Below, piece after piece: positions 7,861 to 16,794 of a stretch of DNA of 64,000 nucleotides. Origin of the DNA: Chloroflexota bacterium. Lineage in GTDB: Bacteria > Chloroflexota > UBA11872. The first letter of the stretch is position 1, and each line of letters starts with the position of its first letter. The stretch covers positions 1 to 64,000 of the forward strand of contig JAPPLN010000017.1 of assembly GCA_028874175.1 (NCBI GenBank), read 5' to 3'. Under the pieces are notes generated by a model. The model searched no databases. It saw only the letters and a program-made list of their open reading frames with translations, and had not been told where the DNA came from. The position numbers and the translations under genes are program-made.

Positions 7861-9321
7861 CTAGGCGTGTCCCGGGACACTCTCCGTTCCATCCCAGATG
7901 GCATTGAGTTCCCAGACGTCCAGCGAGGTCAGGCCTGGCTGGCCAATGACGTCGAAGGTCGCGCTCGGTCGTGCTTTGCTGCTGAAGACGGCCAGGCCCA
8001 GGCTGTCGGACCGCGTGGGGTAGATGCGACTGGTCGCCGCCCGTCCGTGCGCAAATACCTCGACGACCGAAGCGTCCAGGAATACGTGCAGGCGCAGCGG
8101 CGTGTCCGGCGGCCGGTGCAGCGGCCCGCCGCTGTTTGGGCGATCGGTCGACAGATCCAGGGATGACTGCTCGCAGTCGATCGTGAGCCGGTCGTCCGCG
8201 AAGTTGTATTCGATCCGCGTCTCCTCCGCGCCGTCCGGCGAGCGGCGCACCGCGAGTCCAACCGTGCCGTTTGGCGCCGGCGTAAACTCGGCCACGATCT
8301 CGAGCTGGGCAGCAGCCACGCCCTGGATCTCGTGAGTCGAATCGTGCGCCAGCGCGATGGCGCCAAACGTGTGATGCGCACGTCGCAGCGCGCGCACTTC
8401 GGGCGCCGGCTCGGAGGTGAGCCGTCCGTTCGAGTCGAGGCCCATCACACGCGGCAACGACATGAGGCCGGACCAGCCGGCCGCAGCTTGGGCTTTGCGC
8501 GTCCGCCCCTCACGGATCCATCCCCACGCGAGGCGTCGGCCCTGTGAATCGAGCAGGGTTTGCGGGGCCGCGTAGTGCGCGCCAAGGTCCACCCGGCCCC
8601 GGAATTCGCCGTGGTACCGGTGGTCGACATACGAGCCGACGAAGTACGGAAACCACCATTCCGGATGCGCATGCACCATCAGCACGTGCTGGTCGCCCAG
8701 CGGGAAGAAGTCAGGGACTTCCCACATCGAGCCGGTCAGGTTGGCGTCGCCCGTACACATCAACCCCAGGTAGTCCCAGTGCACCAGGTCCGGCGAGCGA
8801 TATAGGGGCAGGGCGCCGCCGACGCCTCGAACGCCGCAGCCGATCACCTGGTACCAGCCATCGTCGTCCCGCCACACGCAGTGGTCACGCCAGCCCGGCA
8901 CCTCCAGCCCCTCCGGCGGCGCCGGGATGACCGGATTGGCGGGGTGCTTCGTCCAAGTGGTCAGGTCGTCAGCGCTGGTGGCGATGCAGGCCTTCTGCGG
9001 CATCACGCCTGTGTAGATCAGCGTCGGCACGCCAGCGTGGTCCACGGCGCAGCCGGAATAGCACCCGGTCGGATCCGCTCCGCCGGGGGTCGGCGCCAGC
9101 GCAATGGGCAGGTGCTCCCAGTGCACCAGATCGTCGCTGACCGCGTGCCCCCAATGCGCGCCGGGCAAGGTCGCGCCCTGGTTGGGAAGTCCTGAGAACA
9201 TTCCCGGCGAGAACTGGTAGAACAGGTGGTAACGCCCGGCCCACTGAATGAGCCCGTTGGGGTCGTTCATCCAGTCCGATGGCGGCAGAAAGTGGTAGCG
9301 CGGCCGCTGCGGATCGCTCAT
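7861..9321 (-). CDS. GH32 beta-fructosidase (sucrose/fructan hydrolase)
   Basis: The protein hydrolyses terminal fructose from sucrose or fructans with retention of configuration. The three GH32 signatures are present: WMNDPNG (17-23) with nucleophile D20, WRD (144-146) with the transition-state aspartate, and WEVPD (200-204) with acid/base E201. The C-terminal beta-sandwich ends with a typical LRLHVFLDASVVEVFAHGR segment. At 486 residues it has normal family length. ATG 9321 is chosen because AAGGAAG lies seven bases upstream; the longer frame to 9507 adds 62 residues with no similarity. No signal peptide is evident, so the enzyme is probably cytoplasmic. An internal fragment of a second copy survives at 5150-5235. 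Confidence 0.93.
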   Translation of the reverse strand: MSDPQRPRYHFLPPSDWMNDPNGLIQWAGRYHLFYQFSPGMFSGLPNQGATLPGAHWGHAVSDDLVHWEHLPIALAPTPGGADPTGCYSGCAVDHAGVPTLIYTGVMPQKACIATSADDLTTWTKHPANPVIPAPPEGLEVPGWRDHCVWRDDDGWYQVIGCGVRGVGGALPLYRSPDLVHWDYLGLMCTGDANLTGSMWEVPDFFPLGDQHVLMVHAHPEWWFPYFVGSYVDHRYHGEFRGRVDLGAHYAAPQTLLDSQGRRLAWGWIREGRTRKAQAAAGWSGLMSLPRVMGLDSNGRLTSEPAPEVRALRRAHHTFGAIALAHDSTHEIQGVAAAQLEIVAEFTPAPNGTVGLAVRRSPDGAEETRIEYNFADDRLTIDCEQSSLDLSTDRPNSGGPLHRPPDTPLRLHVFLDASVVEVFAHGRAATSRIYPTRSDSLGLAVFSSKARPSATFDVIGQPGLTSLDVWELNAIWDGTESVPGHA

Positions 9322-9722
9322 CGTGCTGCTTCCTTGGTGTTGCGTGCTCCGCATCCCAGCGGAGCGCCCTGAGTCAGCGTGTCCGAACCCGCGACGGAGA
9401 AGCACCCGGGCGAACGGCGGCAGGACCGCGAGCTCCGTTCTCGCCAGGCGCTGTCCGGCCAGCCGTGCTCTGATGAAAGATCCGCGCGGCGGGGCGGCTC
9501 CTCCCAACTCATCGGCGGGCCGCTCCGGAGCTCATCGAGCCCCATCGGCCTGCGCAGGCGGCTCCCGAGCTTCGCTCGGACGCCGCACGCTCCGCCCAGA
9601 TCGGGGATGACGAGTGCGCCTGCTTAGGCAGATTGATCTTTTGGATAATTGATTGTTAGGGTTCTAGTTAGTCTACCTGCACTCTCCCGGGTGCACGGTG
9701 CGAAGGCTGTATGGAGGTTGCT
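9322..9722. other. intergenic region between divergent GH32 and sugar-binding protein genes
   Basis: This 400-base gap holds no convincing gene. The last 80 bases before the binding-protein gene are strikingly AT-rich for this genome (around TTTTGGATAATTGATTG, 9638-9654) and probably contain its promoter, though I cannot place a confident -35/-10 pair. A small inverted repeat GCCTGCTTAGGC lies at 9621-9632. Confidence 0.45.
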
Positions 9723-11222
9723 ATGCGTCTAAAGATGACAAGGCGCCGGACCCTGGTCGCGGCCGGTGGGGTGGCGCTGGGAGCTACGGCTGGGATCGCG
9801 CTGGCCGCTTGCGGTGAGGCAGAGGTCGCCGAGACGCCCGCGGAACCGGCGCCAGCTACACCAGCACCAGCCACGGCGGCCCCGGTCCAGGCCGCTGAGC
9901 CGCCGCCACAGCAGAAGGCCGTGGAAATCGAGTTCGTGCACGACCACGTGTCCGGACCGCGCGGCGAAGCGATGCGGTGGGGACTCGCAAGCTTTGCGAG
10001 CCAGTTCCCTGAAATCAATGTCCGGTTCGTCGTTCAACCGGCTGACTTCGAAGATTCGTTCGCCATCCAGCAGGCCGCCAATTCGCAGGGCGAGGTCGCC
10101 TTGCTTAGCGGGGCCTTCTTCATGTCGTGGGTAGAAGGTGGGGCCTTCACACAAATCAACGAGGCTTTGAGCAAGAACCCACGATGGGACCCAAGCGCCC
10201 AATTCTTTGGGCCTGACGCGTTCTCAATCAACTTCTGGAATCGAGTTCCGTCGTCGCACCTCGAGCCAATCTCAGGTCCGACATTCGGTCTGCCCTACCA
10301 GGGCAACATGATTGGCTACTTTTTCAACGTTGACATGATGACCAAGGCGGGCATTGAGTTTCCCACCGTAGGCAAGTGGGGGATCGAGACGGAATACCTT
10401 GAGGCGTTGCAGAAGGGCACTGATCCCGAAATCGGTCAGTGGGGTACGCGAGGGCTAACCGGTGCGTGGCCCCACGGCCTGTTCCTGCCGCTGGCGCTGT
10501 CGGATCGGGACGACCTAATGCCCGTGTACAACAGCGATGCCACGCGCTTCGAGGCCTACGACGAAGGCGGGGATCGAGGCCTGCAGTTCATCATTGACAT
10601 GGCCCGCACACACAAGGTCTCTTACCCGCCCGGGGACTACAGAGAGATCGCGGGCGAGTTCGGCGACCCGTTCTCGGCCGGCAAGCAGATGATCTGGAAT
10701 GCCGGCGGTGCGGTGGGCACACTGGCAAACCGGATCAAAGACAGGTTTGAGTGGTCAATGGGTCCGATTCCGGAAGGCAGAAACGGTGAGCCGCATCCGA
10801 ACAACTTCGACGGACAGCCGCATTTGATCACCAACACTGCGGAACGTCGGGGCACGGTCGAGCAGGCGGTCGAGCTCATCAATTTCTTCGTCGGGCCGGG
10901 AGTTCAGGGACGCATCGCAATCGATCGTGGGTCCCTCCCCTACAACAAGGAGGCGATCGCCTCAGCCGAGATGGCGGCGGGGCCGCCGGCGAACCACAGT
11001 CTGTGGAATGACCAGGCACAGCGCACCGATCACCGACATCTGCAGTGGGCGCACCCCAATTGGAGTGAGATGTGGCCAATTTTCAGGTGGGACAAGACCT
11101 TTCTTGGTGAGGAGACGGTAGAAGAAGGCCGCATAAGGGTGACCACCGAGGCGGACAGATTCCTTGAGAGGAACCACGAAAACTGGGAGTCGCTCAAGCG
11201 CTATGCGGAGGCGGCCTCCTGA
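9723..11222 (+). CDS. ABC-transporter extracellular solute-binding lipoprotein (sugar type)
   Basis: The 499-residue protein begins with a twin-arginine-like n-region (TRRRTLVAAGG), a hydrophobic segment and the lipobox LAAC at C30. A Pro/Ala/Thr-rich tether of about 40 residues follows, then a family 1 solute-binding fold (VEIEFVHDHVSGPRGEAMRW, later FGLPYQGNMIGYFFNVDMM). It should capture a sugar or similar solute outside the membrane. GGAGG at 9713-9717 points to ATG 9723, not the ATG at 9711. No permease or ATPase gene follows, so it is an orphan here or works with a transporter encoded elsewhere. Its GC content is lower than the surroundings. Confidence 0.88.
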   Translation: MRLKMTRRRTLVAAGGVALGATAGIALAACGEAEVAETPAEPAPATPAPATAAPVQAAEPPPQQKAVEIEFVHDHVSGPRGEAMRWGLASFASQFPEINVRFVVQPADFEDSFAIQQAANSQGEVALLSGAFFMSWVEGGAFTQINEALSKNPRWDPSAQFFGPDAFSINFWNRVPSSHLEPISGPTFGLPYQGNMIGYFFNVDMMTKAGIEFPTVGKWGIETEYLEALQKGTDPEIGQWGTRGLTGAWPHGLFLPLALSDRDDLMPVYNSDATRFEAYDEGGDRGLQFIIDMARTHKVSYPPGDYREIAGEFGDPFSAGKQMIWNAGGAVGTLANRIKDRFEWSMGPIPEGRNGEPHPNNFDGQPHLITNTAERRGTVEQAVELINFFVGPGVQGRIAIDRGSLPYNKEAIASAEMAAGPPANHSLWNDQAQRTDHRHLQWAHPNWSEMWPIFRWDKTFLGEETVEEGRIRVTTEADRFLERNHENWESLKRYAEAAS

Positions 11223-11394
11223 CAAGCTAGACGCGCTCGCGCCACGGAAGCGCCATGAGAGCCTCCGCTCGGTTGGGCCGGTCGATTCCACCCGCCGAGT
11301 CTGGAGGCTCTCAGCTGTTACCAAGGCTGATGGGACGTACGTCCAGGGACTGCCGGAATGGCCCAGGCGCCCCAAAGGCGCGGGGGTCGTGGTG

Positions 11395-11574
11395 ATGAAG
11401 AGGCTGCACTTCTTTGACTATCGCGAGTTGAAGTACCTGGACGGCTTTGGGCGGGCGGTGGAGTCGCCGGTGAAGCATTCGGATGCGCCGTTGCTGACGC
11501 CAGACCTGCCGTGGGAGCACGGCAACAACCGGCTGTTGGGCAGCGTGGTCCTGGCGGGGAAGTGGAGTCACTAA
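11395..11574 (+). pseudogene. truncated 5' copy of the propeller protein encoded at 12538-13935
   Basis: From ATG 11395 the frame encodes HFFDYRELKYLDGF, then AVESPVK, PLL and DLPWEHGN, parallel to the first 50 residues of the intact gene at 12538. After LLGSV the similarity ends, and a short unrelated tail runs to a stop at 11574. The bases before the ATG (GGTCGTGGTGATGAAG) also match those before the intact gene. The fragment lies immediately upstream of the DUF7662-like/PIN pair, as if that pair had been placed inside or beside a duplicated gene. Confidence 0.75.
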
Positions 11575-11638
11575 CTCACTACCATATACTTGACCGCGCG
11601 GATTCCCACCAGGCAGGCCAACCGAGAGCAGGATTCAC

Positions 11639-12043
11639 ATGGCCGTGGACAGAAGCGACAAGTACCGCCAGATGGTGCTCCGCGGCAAGTATCAGCGGCT
11701 GTACTCCTACCTGCACAGACTTGAGGCCCAGGAGTGGAGGACCTCTTTTGGCGAGGTCGAGGCAGTCGTTGGATTCCAACTGCCGCCGTCCGCGCGACTC
11801 CACCGCCCCTGGTGGGGAAACCAGAAGCGCAGCAACGGACACAGCCACGCGCTGGCGTGGAGTGTCGCGGGATGGGAGACGGCGGAGGTCGACATGGATG
11901 CGGAGACGCTGCTGTTCCGGCGACGGCACCCCAGGCCCGAAGCCAGGCCTTCGCTCGACGAGGCATGGCCGGTGCATCCAACCGCTTCCTGGCCGGAGGG
12001 CCTGAGCCTCAGGCGAGAGGACCTCTACGAGGAGCGGGTCTAG
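11639..12043 (+). CDS. DUF7662-like protein, possible antitoxin partner of the PIN protein
   Basis: The 134-residue protein carries a compact domain: GKYQRLYSYL, then W-(x)-TSFGEVEAVVGF-LPPSAR, PWWGNQ, HALAWSVAGW and VDMDAETLLFRR. The same order is found in the N-terminal half of the protein at 57077-57889 (DKYGPLRRFL, ASFSEIEEIL, LPSSAR, WWWANT, RRGWLAAGW, VDLAGQSLTFLR). I recall the family as DUF7662; the name is from memory. The stop is eight bases before the start of a PIN-domain nuclease gene, the layout of a toxin-antitoxin operon. An antitoxin role is inference; no established DNA-binding motif is visible. Confidence 0.7.
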   Translation: MAVDRSDKYRQMVLRGKYQRLYSYLHRLEAQEWRTSFGEVEAVVGFQLPPSARLHRPWWGNQKRSNGHSHALAWSVAGWETAEVDMDAETLLFRRRHPRPEARPSLDEAWPVHPTASWPEGLSLRREDLYEERV

Positions 12044-12051
12044 CCGCCGCC

Positions 12052-12474
12052 ATGTTTATCGACACCAACGTGCTGGTGAATTCCCGTATTCCCGGCGCGC
12101 CGGACCACGACGCCGCCCGGGCAAGGCTGGAGCGCGCATTTCGCGACCCTGAGCCGCTGAGAATCAGCCGGCAGGTCATACGCGAGTACCTGTCCGTGGT
12201 CACTCGTCCGCAGACCTGGCCGGCGGGTATTACCCGGGAGGATGCCCTTTACGACGTGGGCAGGCTGATTCGCAGCTTCGAGATTCTTGAGGATGGCCCG
12301 CGGGTTACCGAGTCGCTGGTGGGCCTGTGCCGGGAATACCCCGTTGGTGGACGGCAGATTCACGACGCCAACATCGTGGCGACGATGCTCGCTCACGGCG
12401 AACGCCGGCTGCTGACGTTCAACGGCGCGGACTTTCGCCGGTACGGTGACCGCATCGAGTTGGTGGTCGCTTAG
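12052..12474 (+). CDS. PIN-domain ribonuclease (VapC-like toxin)
   Basis: The 140-residue protein has the four acidic positions of PIN nucleases in the right order: D4 in MFIDTNVLVN, E45 in IREYLS, D105 in RQIHDANIVA, and D127 in TFNGADFRR. The fold cleaves RNA using Mg or Mn ions. Such single-domain proteins are usually VapC toxins. The gene follows the DUF7662-like gene by eight bases, so that protein is the candidate antitoxin. It is unusual in that no ribbon-helix-helix or AbrB-type VapB precedes it. Confidence 0.85.
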   Translation: MFIDTNVLVNSRIPGAPDHDAARARLERAFRDPEPLRISRQVIREYLSVVTRPQTWPAGITREDALYDVGRLIRSFEILEDGPRVTESLVGLCREYPVGGRQIHDANIVATMLAHGERRLLTFNGADFRRYGDRIELVVA

Positions 12475-12537
12475 GCGAGGGCGAGGGGCCGTAAGCTCGA
12501 CTTCTGTCGGGGTATCCAGGTGGCAGGAGTGGTGGCG

Positions 12538-13935
12538 ATGAAGAAGCTGCTCTTTTTTGACTACCGCGAGCTGGAGTACGTGGAGGGGTTTGCGCGGGCG
12601 GTGGAGTCGCCGGTGAAGGATGCGGGGGCGCCGTTGCTGCGGCCGGAGTTGCCGTGGGAGCACGGGAACATGCAGATGTTCGGGAGCGTGCTGCGGGGGG
12701 CGGACGGGCGGTTTCGGGCCTGGTATGAGGTGGTGGAAGCGCCCTGGCGGGTGCGGCTGGCCTACGCGGAGAGCGACGACGGGCTGCGCTGGCACAAGCC
12801 GGAACTGGACGTATTCAGGGACGATGGCCAGCCGACCAATGTCGTGTTCGACGGGGAGCCGCTGGGGTCGGCGGTGATCGAGGACCGGGAGGATCCGCGG
12901 CCGGAGTACCGGTTCAAGCTGTTGACGGGCGCGGCGCCCTCGGGCTGCGTGTCGGCGTTTCATAGCGCGCACGGGATGCACTGGGAATCGGCGCGGATGT
13001 TCGGGGGTCGGGTCCAGCCGGTGATCGCCACGGCGCCGGATTGCCCGATCGGCTTCCTGCGAGCGCCGGACGGCCGGTTTGCGGCGTATCACCGGATGGC
13101 CGGGTACGGGCGGCGGGTGTTCCGGAGCGAGTCGTGGGACTTTGCGCATTGGTCCGGCGAGCCACAGATGGTGCTGGAGCCGGATGCGGGGGATCCGCCG
13201 CAGACGCAGTTCTATGGGCTGGGCGCGTGCGCCTACGGGCCCTATGAGGTGGGCACACTGTGGATCTACGCGACCGATCCCGAGGACCGGGAACCGGGTA
13301 AGCCTCATGGGCTGCAGACGCCGGAGCTGGCCTATGCGCGGGCCGGGACGGCCTGGCACCGGGCCGATCAGGGGGCGGCGTTCATTCCCAACGGGGCAGC
13401 GGGCGAGTGGGATTGCGGGAATTTGCAGCCAGCCTCGCAGCCGATCTTCCTGGAAGATGAGATTCGCTATTACTACGCCGGGACGAACGTGCGGCACTCG
13501 CGGCACTGGGAGCTGGAGCCGCAGGAGGCCGGGCTGGGGATGGCGCGGCTGAAACCGGACCGGTTTGTGGCGTTGCGGGCGGGCGAGGCGCCGGCGGAGC
13601 TGGGGACGATTGCGTTCAAGCCGCCGTCGGTGGACGTATTCGTCAACGCGCAGACTGCCGGCGACGGCGAGGTGCGGGTGGAGTTGCAGGATGCGGAAGC
13701 GCAGCCGCTAGCGGGATTCACGGCGGGGGACTGCCGGCCGATCAGTGGCGACTCCACGGCGCACCGGGTGGAGTGGCGCGGTGTGGGCCAGGCCGAAGCG
13801 CCGGCGGATCGGCCGACGCGGATCCGGGTGACGGCGCGGCGGGCCAGCGTGTACTCGGTGTTCGTGATCGAGCCGGGTGAGACGCCCATCTACCACCAGT
13901 TCGAGGGGCTGCGGCCGGAGAACGAGGCCTGGTAG
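12538..13935 (+). CDS. uncharacterised glycosidase-like beta-propeller protein
   Basis: The 465-residue protein starts MKKLLFFDYRELEYVEGF and carries repeated strands such as RFRAWYEVV, RLAYAESDDGLRWHKPEL, SAFHSAHGMHWESA and IRYYYAGTNVRHS. These recall five-bladed propellers of GH32/43/68-type enzymes, but the classical catalytic motifs are not recognised, so no reaction is claimed. The last 110 residues look like a separate beta-rich domain. CAGGAG lies nine bases before ATG 12538. The sulfatase-like gene follows in the same direction after about 120 bases, a pairing often seen in polysaccharide-degrading bacteria. A truncated copy of its 5' end lies at 11395. Confidence 0.65.
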   Translation: MKKLLFFDYRELEYVEGFARAVESPVKDAGAPLLRPELPWEHGNMQMFGSVLRGADGRFRAWYEVVEAPWRVRLAYAESDDGLRWHKPELDVFRDDGQPTNVVFDGEPLGSAVIEDREDPRPEYRFKLLTGAAPSGCVSAFHSAHGMHWESARMFGGRVQPVIATAPDCPIGFLRAPDGRFAAYHRMAGYGRRVFRSESWDFAHWSGEPQMVLEPDAGDPPQTQFYGLGACAYGPYEVGTLWIYATDPEDREPGKPHGLQTPELAYARAGTAWHRADQGAAFIPNGAAGEWDCGNLQPASQPIFLEDEIRYYYAGTNVRHSRHWELEPQEAGLGMARLKPDRFVALRAGEAPAELGTIAFKPPSVDVFVNAQTAGDGEVRVELQDAEAQPLAGFTAGDCRPISGDSTAHRVEWRGVGQAEAPADRPTRIRVTARRASVYSVFVIEPGETPIYHQFEGLRPENEAW

Positions 13936-14052
13936 GGAAAGCACATGCCCCGCACGGAGGCTCAGTCTCCGGGCAGGTCTCTATGCTGGCTCCGCGTGAT
14001 CAATCCCGTCTGACGCGCCCCGCCACGGTGACCCGGAAGGCGAGCATCCGCC

Positions 14053-15567
14053 ATGGACAAGCTGAACATCGTCGTTATCTGCATCGACACGTTTCGCGCG
14101 GACATCGTGGGTCCTGGCAAGAAGCTCAGCGGTGTGGCGACTCCGGCGCTGGATGCACTGGCGGCGGAGTCGGTGCGCTTCAACCGCTGCTTCACCGAGC
14201 CCGGTCCGACGCTGCAGGTGCGTAACGGCTGCTTTACCGGGAAGCGGGGGTTTCCGTACACCCATGGGTACTACGGGTGGCACAAGATTCCCGATGAGCT
14301 GCCGACCATCGCCGAAATCCTGCTGGCGGAGGGCTACGCCACCGGGCTGATCGGGGACACCCCGCATCTCTTCAAGCCCAACATGAACTATTCCCGCGGA
14401 TTCATGTCGTGGGAGCACATCCGGGGCGCCGGGGGCGATGGGTGGCGTACGGGGTCGTGGGATCTGATCCGCGAGCTTTTCAAGGACTATTTCGGGGCGT
14501 ACGAGCCGGCCGTGCCCGAGGCATCGGCATCGTCGCTGCACGGCGAGAGCGCCTTTCTGCAGCACCTGCACAACGCGCGGGACCGACGTGACGAGGCGGA
14601 CTGGCCGGGAGCGCAGGTCTTTGGATCGGCGCGACGCTGGGTGCGCGAGAACGCCCGCAACGCGCCGTTTTTCCTGTGGATTGACTGCTTCGAGCCGCAT
14701 GAGGTGTTCGACCCGCCGATCGAGTACGTGCGGCCATACAACGACTCGTGGCAGGGGCCCAAATACCAGCAGCCGCGCCACATCCTGCATCCGTCGTTTT
14801 CGTCGAACATGCAGGGGGCGGATCTGCAGGTCACGTCAAGCGAATTCATCGACTACTACACGGCCTGCTACAAGGGCGAGATCACGTTCACGGATCGGCA
14901 CGTCGGGTTCCTGCTGGAGGAGTTGCAGACGCTGGGGCTGATGGACGACACGGTGGTGATCTTCTTCACGGACCACGGCACCGAGCTGGCGGATCACACC
15001 GGGTGGGGGAAGCGCGAAACGGAGCTGCATCCGTTCAACACCCAGCAGAATCTGACGATCCGGCACCCGGACGCGGGCTTTCACGACCGGGACGTCGATG
15101 CCTGGGTTCAGAACTATGACCTGGGGCCGACCATTCTCGATCTTGCGGGCGTGTCGGCGGCGGCCGAGCCGATGGATGGGCAAAGTGTCTGGACGTTGGC
15201 GACTGGGGAACAGGGGGCGATCCGGCCCTACTGCACGACGGCGTGGGCGGGCCGGGTGGCGATACGCGACGAGCGCTGGGTTTATGCGACGGGGTGGGAC
15301 TTTGAGGATTCCACGCCTGAGTTGTACGACGTGGTGGCTGACCCTGAGGAGCTCCAGAACGTGCATGCCGATCAGCCCGATGTCGTGGGCGAGATGCGCG
15401 CGCGGGTCGAGGGGCTGCTGGGTACGCCGATCCCGCAGCCCTACTCGCAGGATCGATTCGACGCCACGGACGGTTATCACCACCGGCCGCTGTACTCCTC
15501 GTCGTACGCCCCGGTGTTCTACAGCGCTCGACGGCGGTTGGATAACCCGCGAGCGCTGCCGGGCTAG
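14053..15567 (+). CDS. sulfatase-family (alkaline phosphatase superfamily) hydrolase with threonine at the formylglycine position
   Basis: The 504-residue protein has the sulfatase fold. It opens with NIVVICIDTFRAD (metal ligand D12) and TPALDALAAESVRFNRCF. The metal-binding TDHGTELADHTGWGK lies near residues 305-320. In the active-site motif, where sulfatases have C/S-x-P-x-R, this protein has T53-L-Q-V-R57, followed by FTGKRGF. Threonine cannot become formylglycine but is the nucleophile in phosphodiesterases of the same superfamily. Activity on a phosphoester or phosphonate is therefore at least as likely as on a sulfate ester. No signal peptide is evident. Upstream is the propeller protein, downstream a convergent PhyH enzyme. 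Confidence 0.82.
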   Translation: MDKLNIVVICIDTFRADIVGPGKKLSGVATPALDALAAESVRFNRCFTEPGPTLQVRNGCFTGKRGFPYTHGYYGWHKIPDELPTIAEILLAEGYATGLIGDTPHLFKPNMNYSRGFMSWEHIRGAGGDGWRTGSWDLIRELFKDYFGAYEPAVPEASASSLHGESAFLQHLHNARDRRDEADWPGAQVFGSARRWVRENARNAPFFLWIDCFEPHEVFDPPIEYVRPYNDSWQGPKYQQPRHILHPSFSSNMQGADLQVTSSEFIDYYTACYKGEITFTDRHVGFLLEELQTLGLMDDTVVIFFTDHGTELADHTGWGKRETELHPFNTQQNLTIRHPDAGFHDRDVDAWVQNYDLGPTILDLAGVSAAAEPMDGQSVWTLATGEQGAIRPYCTTAWAGRVAIRDERWVYATGWDFEDSTPELYDVVADPEELQNVHADQPDVVGEMRARVEGLLGTPIPQPYSQDRFDATDGYHHRPLYSSSYAPVFYSARRRLDNPRALPG

Positions 15568-15570
15568 CGG

Positions 15571-16794
15571 CTAGGCGGCCTCGTTCCAACTGGCGATGAA
15601 GTCGTCGACCTCGAAGTCGGGCGGCATGTGTTCGAAGCGGTGGCGGGTGGGACCGCTCTGGAAGCCGGGGACGAACTGCTCGGTTTCCGTATGGAGCCTG
15701 GCGTGCAGCGGGGCGAAGCGCTGGGCGAGTCGATCAGTCTCGGCGGCCGTGAAGCGGTCGGCCAGGGCGTCGATATTGCTGATGCTGAACGACAGCTCGC
15801 CCACGGCCGCGGCACGCTGGGGTTCCGGGAGATCGGCGACTTCCGGACACTTGAGTGTGCCGATGTTGGCCGCCAGCTTAGACAGCAGGACCACACAGAC
15901 CATGCGCCCGGTCTCACCGGGATGCAGCAGGGCCAGGTATTCGCGGAATCCGTCCGCATCCCTGTCCAGGATCGCGCGGAAGAAGGACTCGATCCGATCA
16001 TCCTCGCGTTCAGCCAGCTCGGTGAACCGCTGGAACGTGGCCTGCGCCTCGGCCGACAGGTGCCTGACAAAGCCGGGCTCCCACGAGAAGCGCACGCCGT
16101 AGGGATACAACTGCCCGCCGAATGAGCGGTAGGCGAGATGGATGACGCGCCGCAGCTTCGTGCTGTAGTTGCTCGGCCAGTGCAGGATGGAGTTGATGTA
16201 CATGACGCCGTCGCCGGCCTTGAGCTTGACCTGCATCCCGTTCGACAGCGGCGCGGTTCGGTCTTCCATCAGCTCGCGGTTTTCCTGTGCCGTGTTCAGA
16301 CGGCAATGACTGCCGGGAACGATCCAGAGCACGTCGTCGTCGTACAACGCGATGTTCCACTGCACCAGGCCCGGCCCATTGGCCAGCATGTCGGTCTGCA
16401 GTCCCGCCAGCGGGGCCTGGCTGGTTGGCTGGCTGTCGCGGTGCCATAAGTCCGGCCCGTAGTGGGTCGCCGGGTTGCACATGAGAAACATCTGTTTCAG
16501 CCCGACGTCGGGGGTGCGCAGCGCCTGGCGGCTGACGCCCAGAGTGTTTTCGTGCAGGCAGAACTCCACCGTGTTGGCCGTTGACGCGTCGACCACGGTC
16601 TGGAACGCCAGGCGCGGCTGCTTGACTTTGTAGGCCATGCCACGCGGGTCCTCGGGATCGCGCGCCCAGATCGCCTGCTGGCGGTCGACCAGCACTTCGA
16701 AGCTGGTCCGCAGCTCATCCAGCCGGGCGGGCGGGATGACTTTCTTCAGGATCACGTAGCCGTCGTGGAGGAATCGCTCGGGATCGATCTGCAT
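15571..16794 (-). CDS. phytanoyl-CoA dioxygenase (PhyH)-family Fe(II)/2-oxoglutarate oxygenase
   Basis: The 407-residue protein starts MQIDPERFLHDGYVILKKVI, the usual PhyH opening. The iron-binding triad is visible as H118-R-D120 in LWHRDSQP and distal H205 in SILHWPSNY, with R215/R216 positioned for 2-oxoglutarate. Such enzymes hydroxylate small molecules; the family is greatly expanded in marine Chloroflexota and planctomycetes with mostly unknown substrates. About 150 C-terminal residues beyond the oxygenase core are helical. It converges on the sulfatase-like gene with only three bases between stops. Confidence 0.88.
   Translation of the reverse strand: MQIDPERFLHDGYVILKKVIPPARLDELRTSFEVLVDRQQAIWARDPEDPRGMAYKVKQPRLAFQTVVDASTANTVEFCLHENTLGVSRQALRTPDVGLKQMFLMCNPATHYGPDLWHRDSQPTSQAPLAGLQTDMLANGPGLVQWNIALYDDDVLWIVPGSHCRLNTAQENRELMEDRTAPLSNGMQVKLKAGDGVMYINSILHWPSNYSTKLRRVIHLAYRSFGGQLYPYGVRFSWEPGFVRHLSAEAQATFQRFTELAEREDDRIESFFRAILDRDADGFREYLALLHPGETGRMVCVVLLSKLAANIGTLKCPEVADLPEPQRAAAVGELSFSISNIDALADRFTAAETDRLAQRFAPLHARLHTETEQFVPGFQSGPTRHRFEHMPPDFEVDDFIASWNEAA

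Noticed and set aside
12040-13506. 488-residue minus-strand frame opposite the propeller gene
   Set aside because: Arg/Pro/His-rich composition with no recognisable domain; the plus-strand gene has a ribosome site and a paralogous fragment.
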